Source: Moheibacter stercoris
GTDB lineage: Bacteria > Bacteroidota > Bacteroidia > Flavobacteriales > Weeksellaceae
Assembly: GCF_040545805.1 (NCBI RefSeq)
Contig: NZ_JBEPMO010000013.1
Span: 1-64,000 of the forward strand
Direction: 5' to 3'
Length of the DNA: 64,000 bases
Shown: piece by piece, positions 16,419-24,293 of the stretch
Position numbering within the stretch: the first letter of the stretch is position 1
How the letters are laid out: the number at the start of each line of letters is the position of its first letter
Notes under the pieces: model-generated
What the model was told of the DNA's origin: nothing
What the model saw: only the letters and a program-made list of their open reading frames with translations
Database searches by the model: none
Program-made: the position numbers and the translations under genes

Positions 16419-17990
16419 ATGAACAAATTTACCTCAATTGCATGCATCGCATTTTTGTCGATGAGTTTGAGCCTAAAGGCTCAACAACAAAGTTCCCAAC
16501 AACTTAAACCCATTATAGAAAATTTCGTTCAAGAAACCGAACAAAGATCTCAATTGGAACAATTGGCTCATGAACTTTTGGACCAAGTGGGTCCGAGGTT
16601 AGTGGGTTCAACTGGCGGACAAAGAAGTCATGATTGGGCAATTTCAACTTTTCAGAAATGGAATATTCAAGCTAGAAATGAACAATTTGGAACTTGGCGC
16701 AATTGGGAAAGAGGAATTTCGCATATCGACATGATTTCACCTTGGGTAAAATCATTGGATGCAACTCAATTGGCTTGGTCTCCCGCAACCAAAAAGCCGA
16801 TAACCGCTGAAGTAATTGCCATGCCCGTTTTTCAATCGCAAGCAGAATTCAAAGCTTGGCTTCCCAAAGTTAAAGGGAAAATCGTTTTGATGTCACAGCT
16901 CCAAAATTATGGAAGATCTGATTATCAATACAAAGAATTTGCAACAGAGGAATCCTATGCCAAAATTACAGAAGAAAAAAAGCAAGCTGCCGATGCTTGG
17001 AAGAAATCTTTGGAATTCACAGGATTTAACAATAATACTTTACCCTTGGAATTGGAAAAAAATGGAGCTTCTGCTGTCGCAATTTCTTATTGGACGGGAA
17101 TTATGGGAGCCAATCGAATCTTTGGTGCGAAAACCAAAACAATTCCCATGATCGATATTTCCAACGAAGATTATGGCACTTTGTATCGATTGGCACAAGC
17201 TGGAAAAGCGCCGAAATTAACGATTGATGTAAAATCGGAATCCAAAGGAACTTTGCCAACTTACAATACCATTGCAGAAATCAAAGGGAAAACAAAACCC
17301 AACGAATACATTATACTTTCGGCTCATATTGACTCTTGGGATGGCTCAACAGGAGCTTGTGACAATGCAACTGGTGTCATTACGGTAATGGAAGCTGCCC
17401 GTATGATTCAAAAGTATTATCCGAACAACCAAAGAACCATTTTGGTTTGTCTTTGGGGAAGTGAAGAACAAGGATTAAACGGATCTCGTGCTTTTGTAGA
17501 AGATCATCCAGAAATTGTAAAAAACACCCAAGCCGTATTCAATTTTGATAGTGGAACAGGGAGAATTGTACGTATTAACGGTGGTGGATTTGAAAAAGCC
17601 TATGATTTTATGGGAAGATGGCTATATGCAGCACCCAACTATATCACGAAACATATTGAAACAACCTATCCAGGAAATCCAAGTTCTGGAGGATCGGATC
17701 ATGCTTCCTTTTTAGCGCACGGCGTTCCTGCTTTTATGATGGGTTCACATAGTTGGGGTTATGGTGGCTACACATGGCACACCAACCGAGATTCCTACGA
17801 CAAAATTGTTTTTGATGACATCGAATACAATACAATTTTAGCAGCTTCTTTGGTTTATATGGCAGATCAGGAAGCAGAATTGGTAAACCGCGATAGAAGA
17901 GCAATGCCATTAGATAAAGATGGAAACACGACTACTTGGCCAGAACCAAGAAAAGCGGAACGTTCAGATGATTATTATTTTGTGAAATAA
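16419..17990 (+). CDS. Secreted M28-family zinc metallopeptidase
   Basis: From the ATG at 16419 the protein has a signal peptide and a PA-like inserted region. The M28 catalytic domain has two-zinc ligands in 'SAHIDSWD', 'GACDNATG' (bridging Asp), 'GSEEQGLNGS' (catalytic Glu and Glu ligand), 'FNFDSGTGR' and 'GGSDHASF'. The organisation resembles carboxypeptidase Q-like exported aminopeptidases. A TATCTTTA box at 16391-16398 fits a -7 element and favours this start over the upstream reading. Role: peptide degradation in the periplasm or outside the cell. Confidence 0.93.
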   Translation: MNKFTSIACIAFLSMSLSLKAQQQSSQQLKPIIENFVQETEQRSQLEQLAHELLDQVGPRLVGSTGGQRSHDWAISTFQKWNIQARNEQFGTWRNWERGISHIDMISPWVKSLDATQLAWSPATKKPITAEVIAMPVFQSQAEFKAWLPKVKGKIVLMSQLQNYGRSDYQYKEFATEESYAKITEEKKQAADAWKKSLEFTGFNNNTLPLELEKNGASAVAISYWTGIMGANRIFGAKTKTIPMIDISNEDYGTLYRLAQAGKAPKLTIDVKSESKGTLPTYNTIAEIKGKTKPNEYIILSAHIDSWDGSTGACDNATGVITVMEAARMIQKYYPNNQRTILVCLWGSEEQGLNGSRAFVEDHPEIVKNTQAVFNFDSGTGRIVRINGGGFEKAYDFMGRWLYAAPNYITKHIETTYPGNPSSGGSDHASFLAHGVPAFMMGSHSWGYGGYTWHTNRDSYDKIVFDDIEYNTILAASLVYMADQEAELVNRDRRAMPLDKDGNTTTWPEPRKAERSDDYYFVK

Positions 17991-18011
17991 ATCATAAAGA
18001 AATCCAAAATT

Positions 18012-18040
18012 ATGGACCCATTATAGGGTCCATTTTTATT
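18012..18040 (+). terminator. Intrinsic terminator after the M28 peptidase
   Basis: A perfect 8-bp stem (ATGGACCC / GGGTCCAT) with a 6-base loop is followed by a T-rich tract. Confidence 0.85.
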
Positions 18041-18110
18041 TTAACAAAGTTTTAATTCCCAAATACTTTATTCCATCCAAAATACGTTATTAAACTACAA
18101 TTATTCGACT

Positions 18111-18118
18111 TAATTTTG
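18111..18118 (+). promoter_or_regulatory. -7 promoter element of the GHL10 gene
   Basis: TAATTTTG matches TAnnTTTG and lies 7 bases before the ATG, so the leader would be almost absent. No clear -33 TTG is seen at the usual distance. Confidence 0.4.
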
Positions 18119-18125
18119 CATTCAT

Positions 18126-19820
18126 ATGAAAATGAATTACGTAAAAAAGATTGTCATAGCATCCTTTATTCTTAGTTTTTTAATAGGATGTACCATTCGA
18201 CCAAGAGGACCTCAAACTTCTCAAGCAAAACCGCAAGCTAGTTCAACTTCAACTACTCAAAAAGAAGTTGAGACAACAAAAGAGAATGATCCTATTCTAG
18301 TCGAAACTACAAAAGATAAAGAGCCCGTTACAACTCCTGAAAAATTGAGCGAGAATAGGGAATCAACAAAACCTCAAGTCGTTAAAAACGAACAAAAGCC
18401 GAAAAAAATCCATGTAAATTTACCAGCGGTAAACCGTGAATTTCGTGCTGCTTGGATTGCAACAGTTGCCAATATCAATTGGCCTTCCAAAAGAGGATTA
18501 TCGACTGAACAACAAAAAGCAGAAGCTATCGCATTGTTGGATATGTTGAAAGAAAACAATTTCAATGCGGTCATTTTCCAAGCTCGTCCTTCAGCAGACG
18601 CCTTATACGATAGCCCATTTGAACCTTGGTCTATTTTCTTAACAGGACAAATTGGCAAACGACCTGAACCCTATTACGATCCAATGGAATTTTGGATCAA
18701 AGCTGCTCACGAACGCGGAATTGAATTTCATGTGTGGATTAATCCTTATCGTGCTCATCATACCAATGGTGGTTCTGTAACCAATGAATCGATTGCGAAA
18801 AAGAAATCGGATTTGGTGTATAGATTGCAAAATGGTATGTATTGGTTTGACCCATCCAAACAAGAAACGCAAGATTATACAAGCATGATTGTGATGGACA
18901 TCGTCAAAAGATACGATATCGATGGAATCCATTTCGATGATTATTTTTATCCGTATGCATCTTACAATAATGGAAAAGATTTCCCAGATCAAGCAACCTA
19001 TAATGCGTATATCGCAAAGGGAGGACATCTTTCAAAACCCGATTGGCGTCGTGAAAATGTGAACAAATTCATTGAACGAATTTACAACGAAATCAAAGCA
19101 GAAAAAGACTACGTGAAATTCGGAATCAGTCCATTTGGAATTTGGAAACCTGGTTATCCAGAAGGAATTGCAGGCTTGAATCAATACGATGAATTGTATG
19201 CCGATGCAAAATTATGGTTAAACAAAGGATGGTTGGATTATTTCACGCCACAATTGTATTGGCCTATTGATGCACCACGCCAAAGTTTCCCTAAATTATT
19301 ATCATGGTGGGAATCAGAAAACACCTTCAAACGTCATTTATGGCCGGGGTTGAACACCGTTGAAGTGAAAGTTTCCGATCGTTCAAATGAAATCCAACGA
19401 CAAATTGAATTGACACGTTCATTGGTTCCCAATAGTCAAGGAGTCGTACATTATAGTATTGCAGGTTTACAAAACAATCCGAAACTATTAACGGCTTTAA
19501 AGAATGGTTTGTACAACGAACCAGCTTTGGTACCAAAATCAGATTGGTTAAAGAAATTAAACGTTCCAAAACCTGAATTTACATTGGCAAAAAATGGTCA
19601 GACAGCTTCATTGGATTGGAGTACCTATACCCATAAAGATATAAAAAATTGGGTTTTGTACTTGCAATATGAAGACCAATGGGAAACCATTATTTTGGAA
19701 TCAAACAAATTGCACCGAGATGTTTATTTGAACAAGGGCGATAAAAAACTAAAATTAGTTGCCATTCAAGCAATTGATCGAAATGGATTTGAAAGCGAAT
19801 ATCACGCAGTGGAAATTTAA
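18126..19820 (+). CDS. GHL10-family glycoside hydrolase-like lipoprotein
   Basis: A lipoprotein signal ends at Cys22 (FLIGC). A low-complexity Thr/Lys/Glu-rich linker (about 30-95) leads into a GHL10 (DUF187) TIM barrel that begins 'EFRAAWIATVANINWPSK'. Further motifs are 'VIFQARPSADALY', 'FHVWINPYRA', 'DGIHFDDYFYPY' with acidic residues on barrel strand ends, and 'DYFTPQLYWPI'. Family relatives such as YngK are predicted glycosidases, and one relative acts on denuded peptidoglycan glycan. The C-terminal 100 residues look like a fibronectin III-type domain. Confidence 0.88.
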   Translation: MKMNYVKKIVIASFILSFLIGCTIRPRGPQTSQAKPQASSTSTTQKEVETTKENDPILVETTKDKEPVTTPEKLSENRESTKPQVVKNEQKPKKIHVNLPAVNREFRAAWIATVANINWPSKRGLSTEQQKAEAIALLDMLKENNFNAVIFQARPSADALYDSPFEPWSIFLTGQIGKRPEPYYDPMEFWIKAAHERGIEFHVWINPYRAHHTNGGSVTNESIAKKKSDLVYRLQNGMYWFDPSKQETQDYTSMIVMDIVKRYDIDGIHFDDYFYPYASYNNGKDFPDQATYNAYIAKGGHLSKPDWRRENVNKFIERIYNEIKAEKDYVKFGISPFGIWKPGYPEGIAGLNQYDELYADAKLWLNKGWLDYFTPQLYWPIDAPRQSFPKLLSWWESENTFKRHLWPGLNTVEVKVSDRSNEIQRQIELTRSLVPNSQGVVHYSIAGLQNNPKLLTALKNGLYNEPALVPKSDWLKKLNVPKPEFTLAKNGQTASLDWSTYTHKDIKNWVLYLQYEDQWETIILESNKLHRDVYLNKGDKKLKLVAIQAIDRNGFESEYHAVEI

Positions 19821-19845
19821 ACTTTCGCTTAAAAACATAAAAATT

Positions 19846-19880
19846 GAGCCGATTTCATGAAGAATTCGGCTCTTTTTTTT
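19846..19880 (+). terminator. Intrinsic terminator after the GHL10 gene
   Basis: An 11-bp stem with one mismatch (GAGCCGATTTC / GAATTCGGCTC) is followed by eight T residues. Confidence 0.8.
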
Positions 19881-19952
19881 CAAGTTTTAACAAAATATAA
19901 CAGAATGGGAATTGAATATTGCCTAACTTAAGGTCTTTTAAAAATCAAAATT

Positions 19953-20711
19953 ATGAGCTACAACCAATTCAAAGCGCTACATGCGCAAGATCAACCTTTG
20001 TTATTAGGAAATGTTTGGGATGCTCATTCCGCTAAACTAGCAGAAAAAGCTGGTTTTCAAGCGCTGGGCACCTCAAGTCATGCCATTGCCAATGCAATGG
20101 GTTACGAAGACGGAGAAGAAATCAGTTTCGAGGAACTACTTTTTGTCGTGGAACGAATCATCGACTGCGTTAACATTCCGGTTTCCATCGATTTCGAATC
20201 GGGCTATTCAGATGACCCCATGGATGTCACAAGTTTTGTCATGGAACTATCCAAAGCAGGTGCTGCGGGAATTAATTTAGAAGATGGTCAAGTGATCAAT
20301 GGAAAACGTGTTCTTGGCGATGCTGAATTATTGGCCGAAAAAATCAAGGCAATCAAAAATGAATGCAAAATATTTGTCAACGCAAGAATTGACACCTACA
20401 CGACCAAACACGAAGAACCTTTGGAAGAATCCATTCGCCGAGCCCATATTTACCAAAAAGCAGGAGCCGATGGTGTTTTTGTTCCCTTGATTGAAACCCA
20501 ATTGGACATAGAATTATTTGTTCAGGAAGTGAAACTTCCCTTAAATGTTTTCACTACTCCGAAATTACCGAGTTATGAGGATTTAGGCAAAATGGGTGTA
20601 AAACGAATTAGTCATGGAGCGAAACAATATGAGCTTTTGATGAAAAAATCGGAAAGCATATTTCAAGAATTCATGAAAACCAAGGACTACCAAAAAGTTT
20701 TAGGCAGTTAA
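19953..20711 (+). CDS. Isocitrate lyase/PEP mutase superfamily enzyme
   Basis: The 252-residue protein has the PEP mutase/ICL barrel pattern: 'LLLGNVWDAHSAKLAEKAGF', 'GTSSHAIANAMGYEDGE', the metal-binding 'SIDFESGYSDD' and 'AAGINLEDG'. Members cleave or form C-C or C-P bonds on 2-oxo acid-like substrates. The canonical ICL 'KKCGH' catalytic loop is absent, which argues against a true isocitrate lyase. It may be an oxaloacetate hydrolase-like or 2-methylisocitrate lyase-like enzyme; the substrate is not resolved. It overlaps the convergent gene by 4 bp. Confidence 0.85.
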   Translation: MSYNQFKALHAQDQPLLLGNVWDAHSAKLAEKAGFQALGTSSHAIANAMGYEDGEEISFEELLFVVERIIDCVNIPVSIDFESGYSDDPMDVTSFVMELSKAGAAGINLEDGQVINGKRVLGDAELLAEKIKAIKNECKIFVNARIDTYTTKHEEPLEESIRRAHIYQKAGADGVFVPLIETQLDIELFVQEVKLPLNVFTTPKLPSYEDLGKMGVKRISHGAKQYELLMKKSESIFQEFMKTKDYQKVLGS

Positions 20712-21076
20712 TTGGGTTCATGTTGATGGCAATAACCATTGACATTTTTGGTTATATGCTTACATCTTGTACCGGCTTTGGTGGTGCCTTTGCATTGTGT
20801 TGATAATGCATTGGCTCCTTTTGCTTCTCCTGATTTTATACCAAGTGAACCATTGGATTTAGTGGAAGCATTGGAACCCGAGGAAGGTTTGCATTGAGAA
20901 CAGGGACTCAAACCACGTTTTTTGGCTTGTTCCACACTCATCGATTCCGATACATTTTTCACATAGCGACAAGTTGCAGTATGGTATTTTTCGCCCGAAG
21001 GCGTTTTGTATACCATTTGAGCAAATGCCGAAATAGATAAGCATAGAAAAAACGAAATCAAGAACATTCCCTTCAT
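20708..21076 (-). CDS. Small exported cysteine/histidine-motif protein (DUF5763-like)
   Basis: From ATG 21076 a signal peptide (MKGMFLISFFLCLSISAFAQ) precedes two small motifs. The first is 'KYHTATCRYVKNVSE...SPCSQCKP', as in phage- and nuclease-associated cysteine motifs. The second is the C-terminal 'CKGTTKAGTRCKHITKN' with 'GYCHQH', a pattern I link to DUF5763. The C-x8-C...C-x2-H arrangement could bind zinc. A longer TTG start was rejected because it would bury the signal peptide. Function unknown. Confidence 0.72.
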   Translation of the reverse strand: MKGMFLISFFLCLSISAFAQMVYKTPSGEKYHTATCRYVKNVSESMSVEQAKKRGLSPCSQCKPSSGSNASTKSNGSLGIKSGEAKGANALSTQCKGTTKAGTRCKHITKNVNGYCHQHEPN

Positions 21077-21181
21077 CAAACAATTGATTTTAAGCTTAGT
21101 AGATAGGAGCAAATATAAAAATTAAAATTAGAAAGTTTAGAAGATTGATTTTCCCTCTATCTTTACATCAAAACTTAGAAT

Positions 21182-21853
21182 ATGCCTTTAAAAGCCGTAT
21201 TGTTTGATATGGATGGTGTCATTGTGGACACCGAGCCCTTGCATCGTAAAGCCTACTTTCAAATGTTTGAATCTTTTGGAGCCGACGTTAGTGCAGAATT
21301 CTATGCTAGTTTTGCAGGTGCTGCTACCAAAAAAGTTTGTCAAACTGTTATGGATTCTTTTGGGTTGAAAACAACAATTGAGGAAATGATGAACGTAAAA
21401 AGACAAGTTTTCAAAGAATTATTCTTCGGTGATCCCGACTTTGACCTTATTCCAGGAGTTCGAAAATTGATTGAACATTATCATGAAAACGGAATCAAAT
21501 TGATCCTCGCTTCTTCCGCTTCACAAGTTACCATTGATATGGTTTTCGAGAAATTTGAATTGGATTCTTATTTTATGGGGAAAATCAGTGGTGCTGATTT
21601 AAAAGCATCGAAACCCCATCCCGAAATATTTCTATTGGCTGCTCAAATGGCCAATGAACCAAATGCAAACTGTATGGTCATCGAGGATTCCACCAATGGA
21701 ATTTTAGCCGCTCATCGAGCAGAAATATTTTGTGCTGGATATAAGAGCGAGCATACCCATTTACAAGAATATTCGCTTGCCAATATCGTCGTTCATGATT
21801 TTGAAGAATTAAGAATCGAAAAGCTTCACTCCTATTTTCTGACCAATTCTTAA
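21182..21853 (+). CDS. HAD superfamily hydrolase (beta-phosphoglucomutase-like)
   Basis: The 223-residue protein has HAD motif I 'LFDMDGVIVDTEP' (Asp9 nucleophile, Asp11 acid/base), motif II in 'LILASSAS', a lysine in 'KASKPHPEIF', and motif IV 'MVIEDSTNGI'. The helical cap between motifs I and II is of the C1 type. Relatives are sugar-phosphate phosphatases or beta-phosphoglucomutase. A TATCTTTA -7-like box at 21159-21166 lies just upstream. The exact substrate cannot be called. Confidence 0.92.
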   Translation: MPLKAVLFDMDGVIVDTEPLHRKAYFQMFESFGADVSAEFYASFAGAATKKVCQTVMDSFGLKTTIEEMMNVKRQVFKELFFGDPDFDLIPGVRKLIEHYHENGIKLILASSASQVTIDMVFEKFELDSYFMGKISGADLKASKPHPEIFLLAAQMANEPNANCMVIEDSTNGILAAHRAEIFCAGYKSEHTHLQEYSLANIVVHDFEELRIEKLHSYFLTNS

Positions 21854-21877
21854 ATGAACGTTAATCAGCGGTTTCTA

Positions 21878-21909
21878 TTGGGGCATATCTAAAGTATTTT
21901 GTATGTTTG
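21878..21909 (+). promoter_or_regulatory. Consensus promoter far upstream of the Rnk/GreA-like gene
   Basis: TTG at 21878-21880, then 21 bases, then TATGTTTG at 21902-21909. Both elements match the Bacteroidota consensus. The next start codon of a real gene is about 270 bases away, which predicts a long leader. Confidence 0.6.
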
Positions 21910-21915
21910 TCGCAC

Positions 21916-22180
21916 TTCGATTATGAATTTGACAATAAACATAGTAGACTCCAATAATTCTATGACAATCTTGTCGTATCGATTGGATGATAAATTTATC
22001 AAAGATTCAAAAGAATTTATCACTTCGTCCCTGTCAGGGCTCTAGACAGGGAAAACTTCAGGTTTTTATACTTAATTTTTATGAAGTTCAATGCTGGACA
22101 CTTTTGCCTATGAAATATAGTTTCATAGGGAGAGCCTCATCCAAAAGCTACAGATTGAATTCCAAAACAAAACCAAAAAA
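21916..22180 (+). ncRNA. Structured 5' leader or small RNA, 265 nt
   Basis: This gene-free stretch follows a consensus promoter and precedes the Rnk/GreA-like gene. It contains three inverted repeats: TCCAAT/ATTGGA (21950-21955 with 21982-21987, enclosing a GAC/GTC pair), CCCTGTC/GACAGGG (22029-22035 with 22045-22051), and a perfect 9-bp CCTATGAAA/TTTCATAGG (22107-22115 with 22121-22129). Neither of the last two has a T run, so they are not simple terminators. A cis-regulatory leader, a separate small RNA or the scar of a small mobile element are all possible. Confidence 0.35.
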
Positions 22181-22558
22181 ATGATGGAAAAAAATATCAT
22201 TGTTACAACAGGAATTTACGATTTGATCAAAGAACAAATTAGAAGAAAACAAGTATCAAAAGAACAAGAAGAAAGATTGAACCACGAGTTAAAACATGCG
22301 CAACAAGTATTACGCAGAGATCTTCCAAATGATATTGTAACAGTCAATCGTCGTGTGACCATCAAGGATTTACAAACCCAAACAGAATCTACCTATAACT
22401 TTGTTTCAACCGGAAAGGAAAGAAGAAAAAAAGGAAAATACTCCATTATGTCGGAAATGGGAATTGCTACCGTCGGATATAAACAAGGAGAAACTATTTC
22501 CTGGCCTTTTGATGAAGGAACCAAGGAAATTCAAATACTAAAAGTAGAAATGCTTTAA
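22181..22558 (+). CDS. GreA/GreB C-terminal-domain protein, Rnk-like
   Basis: A 125-residue protein with a short N-terminal helical part (about 1-45) and a GreA/GreB C-terminal FKBP-like domain. The domain is visible in 'DIVTVNRRVTIKDLQT', 'YNFVSTGKERRKKGKYSIMSEMGIATVGYKQGE' and 'TKEIQILKVE'. It lacks the long coiled coil of GreA, as in Rnk, which binds RNA polymerase but cannot reach the active site. A role in modulating transcription is likely. The unusually long leader suggests regulation at RNA level. Confidence 0.82.
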   Translation: MMEKNIIVTTGIYDLIKEQIRRKQVSKEQEERLNHELKHAQQVLRRDLPNDIVTVNRRVTIKDLQTQTESTYNFVSTGKERRKKGKYSIMSEMGIATVGYKQGETISWPFDEGTKEIQILKVEML

Positions 22559-22567
22559 ATCAAATTG

Positions 22568-22597
22568 GTGGGATTATTCAATCCCACTTTTTTTTTA
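22568..22597 (+). terminator. Intrinsic terminator after the Rnk-like gene
   Basis: A perfect 7-bp stem (GTGGGAT / ATCCCAC) with a 6-base loop is followed by a run of nine to ten T residues that abuts the convergent AAA+ gene. Confidence 0.85.
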
Positions 22598-23311
22598 GTC
22601 TAATTTTTCCTGCTGTTCCCATTCTGCCAGCAAAATGGATTTGATTTGCGTAAATAATTCGTCTTTCGCTTCTGCAAAAGAAATCCCATATTTTCTTTGA
22701 ATAGACGTAAATTCTTGAGGGAATTTCGCCAAAAGTGAATCGTAATAGTTGTCTAAAACATCATTTGACGGCATAGTGTAATGAATGCGTAGTTGAAACC
22801 TTCGCATCAAAGCAATATCCAAAACTTCCTGATGGTTCGTTGCACAAATCAACAAAGCCTTGTTGGGAAATCGATCGATCAATTGAATTAAATTGGTAAC
22901 CAAACGGCGCATCTCACCTACTTCTTTGTCATCACTACCTCTTGATTTCCCGATATGGTCAAATTCATCCAAAAACAAAACGGCATGTTCCCTAGCTGCT
23001 TTGTCAAAGACTTGCTTGAGGTGTTGTGAGGTTTCCCCAATTCGAGAAGAAATTACATTGCTCAAATTCAAAATATAGATCTTCTTGTCCAATTTTTGTG
23101 CAATGGCTTTGGCGGTCATCGTTTTTCCACAGCCCGAACTTCCTTCCAATAAAATCTTATTGTTAACGGGCAATCCCAATTCAGCCAATTGTTCAGCATA
23201 GCGATTTTCACGTATCAATTGATCAACAGACGCTCTATTTTCGGGTGTTAAAACCACCTCATCGAGAGAAACTTTTTCAATGTCTTGAATCGCTAAATCA
23301 AATATGTTCAT
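22595..23311 (-). CDS. Single-domain AAA+ ATPase
   Basis: The 238-residue protein has Walker A 'GSSGCGKT' (57-64), Walker B 'VLFLDEFDHIG' (Asp115, Glu116), sensor 1 'LLICATNH' and an arginine-finger region 'ALMRRFQLRI'. It is a classic-clade AAA ATPase close to FtsH/katanin-type or phage/plasmid 'ATPase' stand-alone modules, without protease or substrate domain. A TAAATTTG -7-like box read on the minus strand lies at 23338-23345. Stand-alone AAA proteins often work with an adjacent partner, but none is evident here. Confidence 0.88.
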   Translation of the reverse strand: MNIFDLAIQDIEKVSLDEVVLTPENRASVDQLIRENRYAEQLAELGLPVNNKILLEGSSGCGKTMTAKAIAQKLDKKIYILNLSNVISSRIGETSQHLKQVFDKAAREHAVLFLDEFDHIGKSRGSDDKEVGEMRRLVTNLIQLIDRFPNKALLICATNHQEVLDIALMRRFQLRIHYTMPSNDVLDNYYDSLLAKFPQEFTSIQRKYGISFAEAKDELFTQIKSILLAEWEQQEKLD

Positions 23312-23348
23312 GGAAAACTAAAGCTATTTTAAAACGACAAATTTAGGT

Positions 23349-24026
23349 TTAATTCGTGGAATACTGTCGAAAAATCCCTTTATCGGTCGCGGTCCACAAA
23401 GCAGCTTTCTGATTGGCAGCTTTCAAAGCCGAATTTGCCCAAGTATTGCAGGTAAAGAAAATATTATAAGTTCGTTTGGCATCGTAAAACGAATCATTGT
23501 CGCCATACACCATATCGGTAGGAATTAAAACGGTTTTCTCGTTCTCATAATCAAAAGAATCTTTGATATAATTCACCAACAACTGATAGTTTTCCTTACT
23601 AATGGTCAATTTCTTACAAGATTCACTTTCAACCGGCTTTCGATAAAAGGTCACATGCATGGCGGATTCTCCTAACCAAAAAGCCGCATTAAAAGCTGTT
23701 CTAAACTTTAAATCGGCCCAAGTGGGCGTATCGAGATAAAATCCTTTATCACCCCAACCAAATGACGCATAATTGAAATTGGAATTTTGGGATTTGGTAT
23801 GTTTGGTTGGTACAAGCGTCGTCCAATCCATGATGTCGTTTTTGATCGGACATACAATATCGGTATGAACACCATTAGTCAAAATATAAATAGTGATTTC
23901 ATCTGCATCTTCCTGGTTCGCATTCACTGGAATTAAGGGAAAGACAAATACTGCCACTCCATATAAAAGAATAAGTCCGATGAAAACTAAAAATCCACGA
24001 AATATTTTTTTGCCAAGTTTTTTCAA
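23349..24026 (-). CDS. TIGR02117/DUF2459 family membrane-anchored protein
   Basis: A 225-residue protein with one N-terminal membrane helix (about 10-32) and a conserved exported domain: 'YILTNGVHTDIVCPI', 'YASFGWGDKGFYLDTPTW', 'SAMHVTFYRKP' and 'FFTCNTWANSALKAA'. These match the DUF2459/TIGR02117 family of unknown function, sometimes called 'conserved hypothetical urease-associated protein'. A Cys-Asn pair and several His residues resemble NlpC/P60-type catalytic residues, but activity is unproven. Confidence 0.8.
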   Translation of the reverse strand: MKKLGKKIFRGFLVFIGLILLYGVAVFVFPLIPVNANQEDADEITIYILTNGVHTDIVCPIKNDIMDWTTLVPTKHTKSQNSNFNYASFGWGDKGFYLDTPTWADLKFRTAFNAAFWLGESAMHVTFYRKPVESESCKKLTISKENYQLLVNYIKDSFDYENEKTVLIPTDMVYGDNDSFYDAKRTYNIFFTCNTWANSALKAANQKAALWTATDKGIFRQYSTN

Positions 24027-24116
24027 TGGGTTCGATTTAAGTTAGTGATTCTAATTTATGATTTTTAATTGTTGATTGTTGATTGCACTCCCTACTTCTA
24101 ACTTTCTGTCATCTTT

Positions 24117-24226
24117 AGCATTTAACATTAAGAGGAGAATCGAAGTTTCGGAAAACTAAATGGGGTTCCTGAGCATTTGAGATTAAGAGGAGAAACGTAG
24201 TTTCGGAACATTAAAATTGGTTCCTG
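24117..24226. repeat. Two tandem 55-bp imperfect repeats
   Basis: Units 24117-24171 and 24172-24226 align end to end without gaps. Both run from AGCATTT through GGAGAA and GTTTCGGAA to GGTTCCTG. They are followed by AGCTTGTCGAAGGG, a short motif I recall as widely interspersed in flavobacterial intergenic regions. They lie between two minus-strand genes and encode nothing visible. Confidence 0.75.
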
Positions 24227-24243
24227 AGCTTGTCGAAGGGCAA

Positions 24244-24289
24244 CTTCCTTCTTCCTTCTTCCTACTTCCTACTTCCTACTTCCTACTTC
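24244..24289. repeat. CTTCCTA/CTTCCTT microsatellite
   Basis: About six copies of a 7-bp pyrimidine-rich unit (CTTCCTT changing to CTTCCTA) end five bases before the sdaA stop codon. Such tracts can change length by slippage; here it is outside the coding region. Confidence 0.8.
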
Positions 24290-24293
24290 AAAA

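Noticed and set aside
21987..22184. Open frame of 65 residues before the Rnk-like gene
   Set aside because: It runs through the hairpins of the leader, overlaps the next ATG and shows no family pattern.
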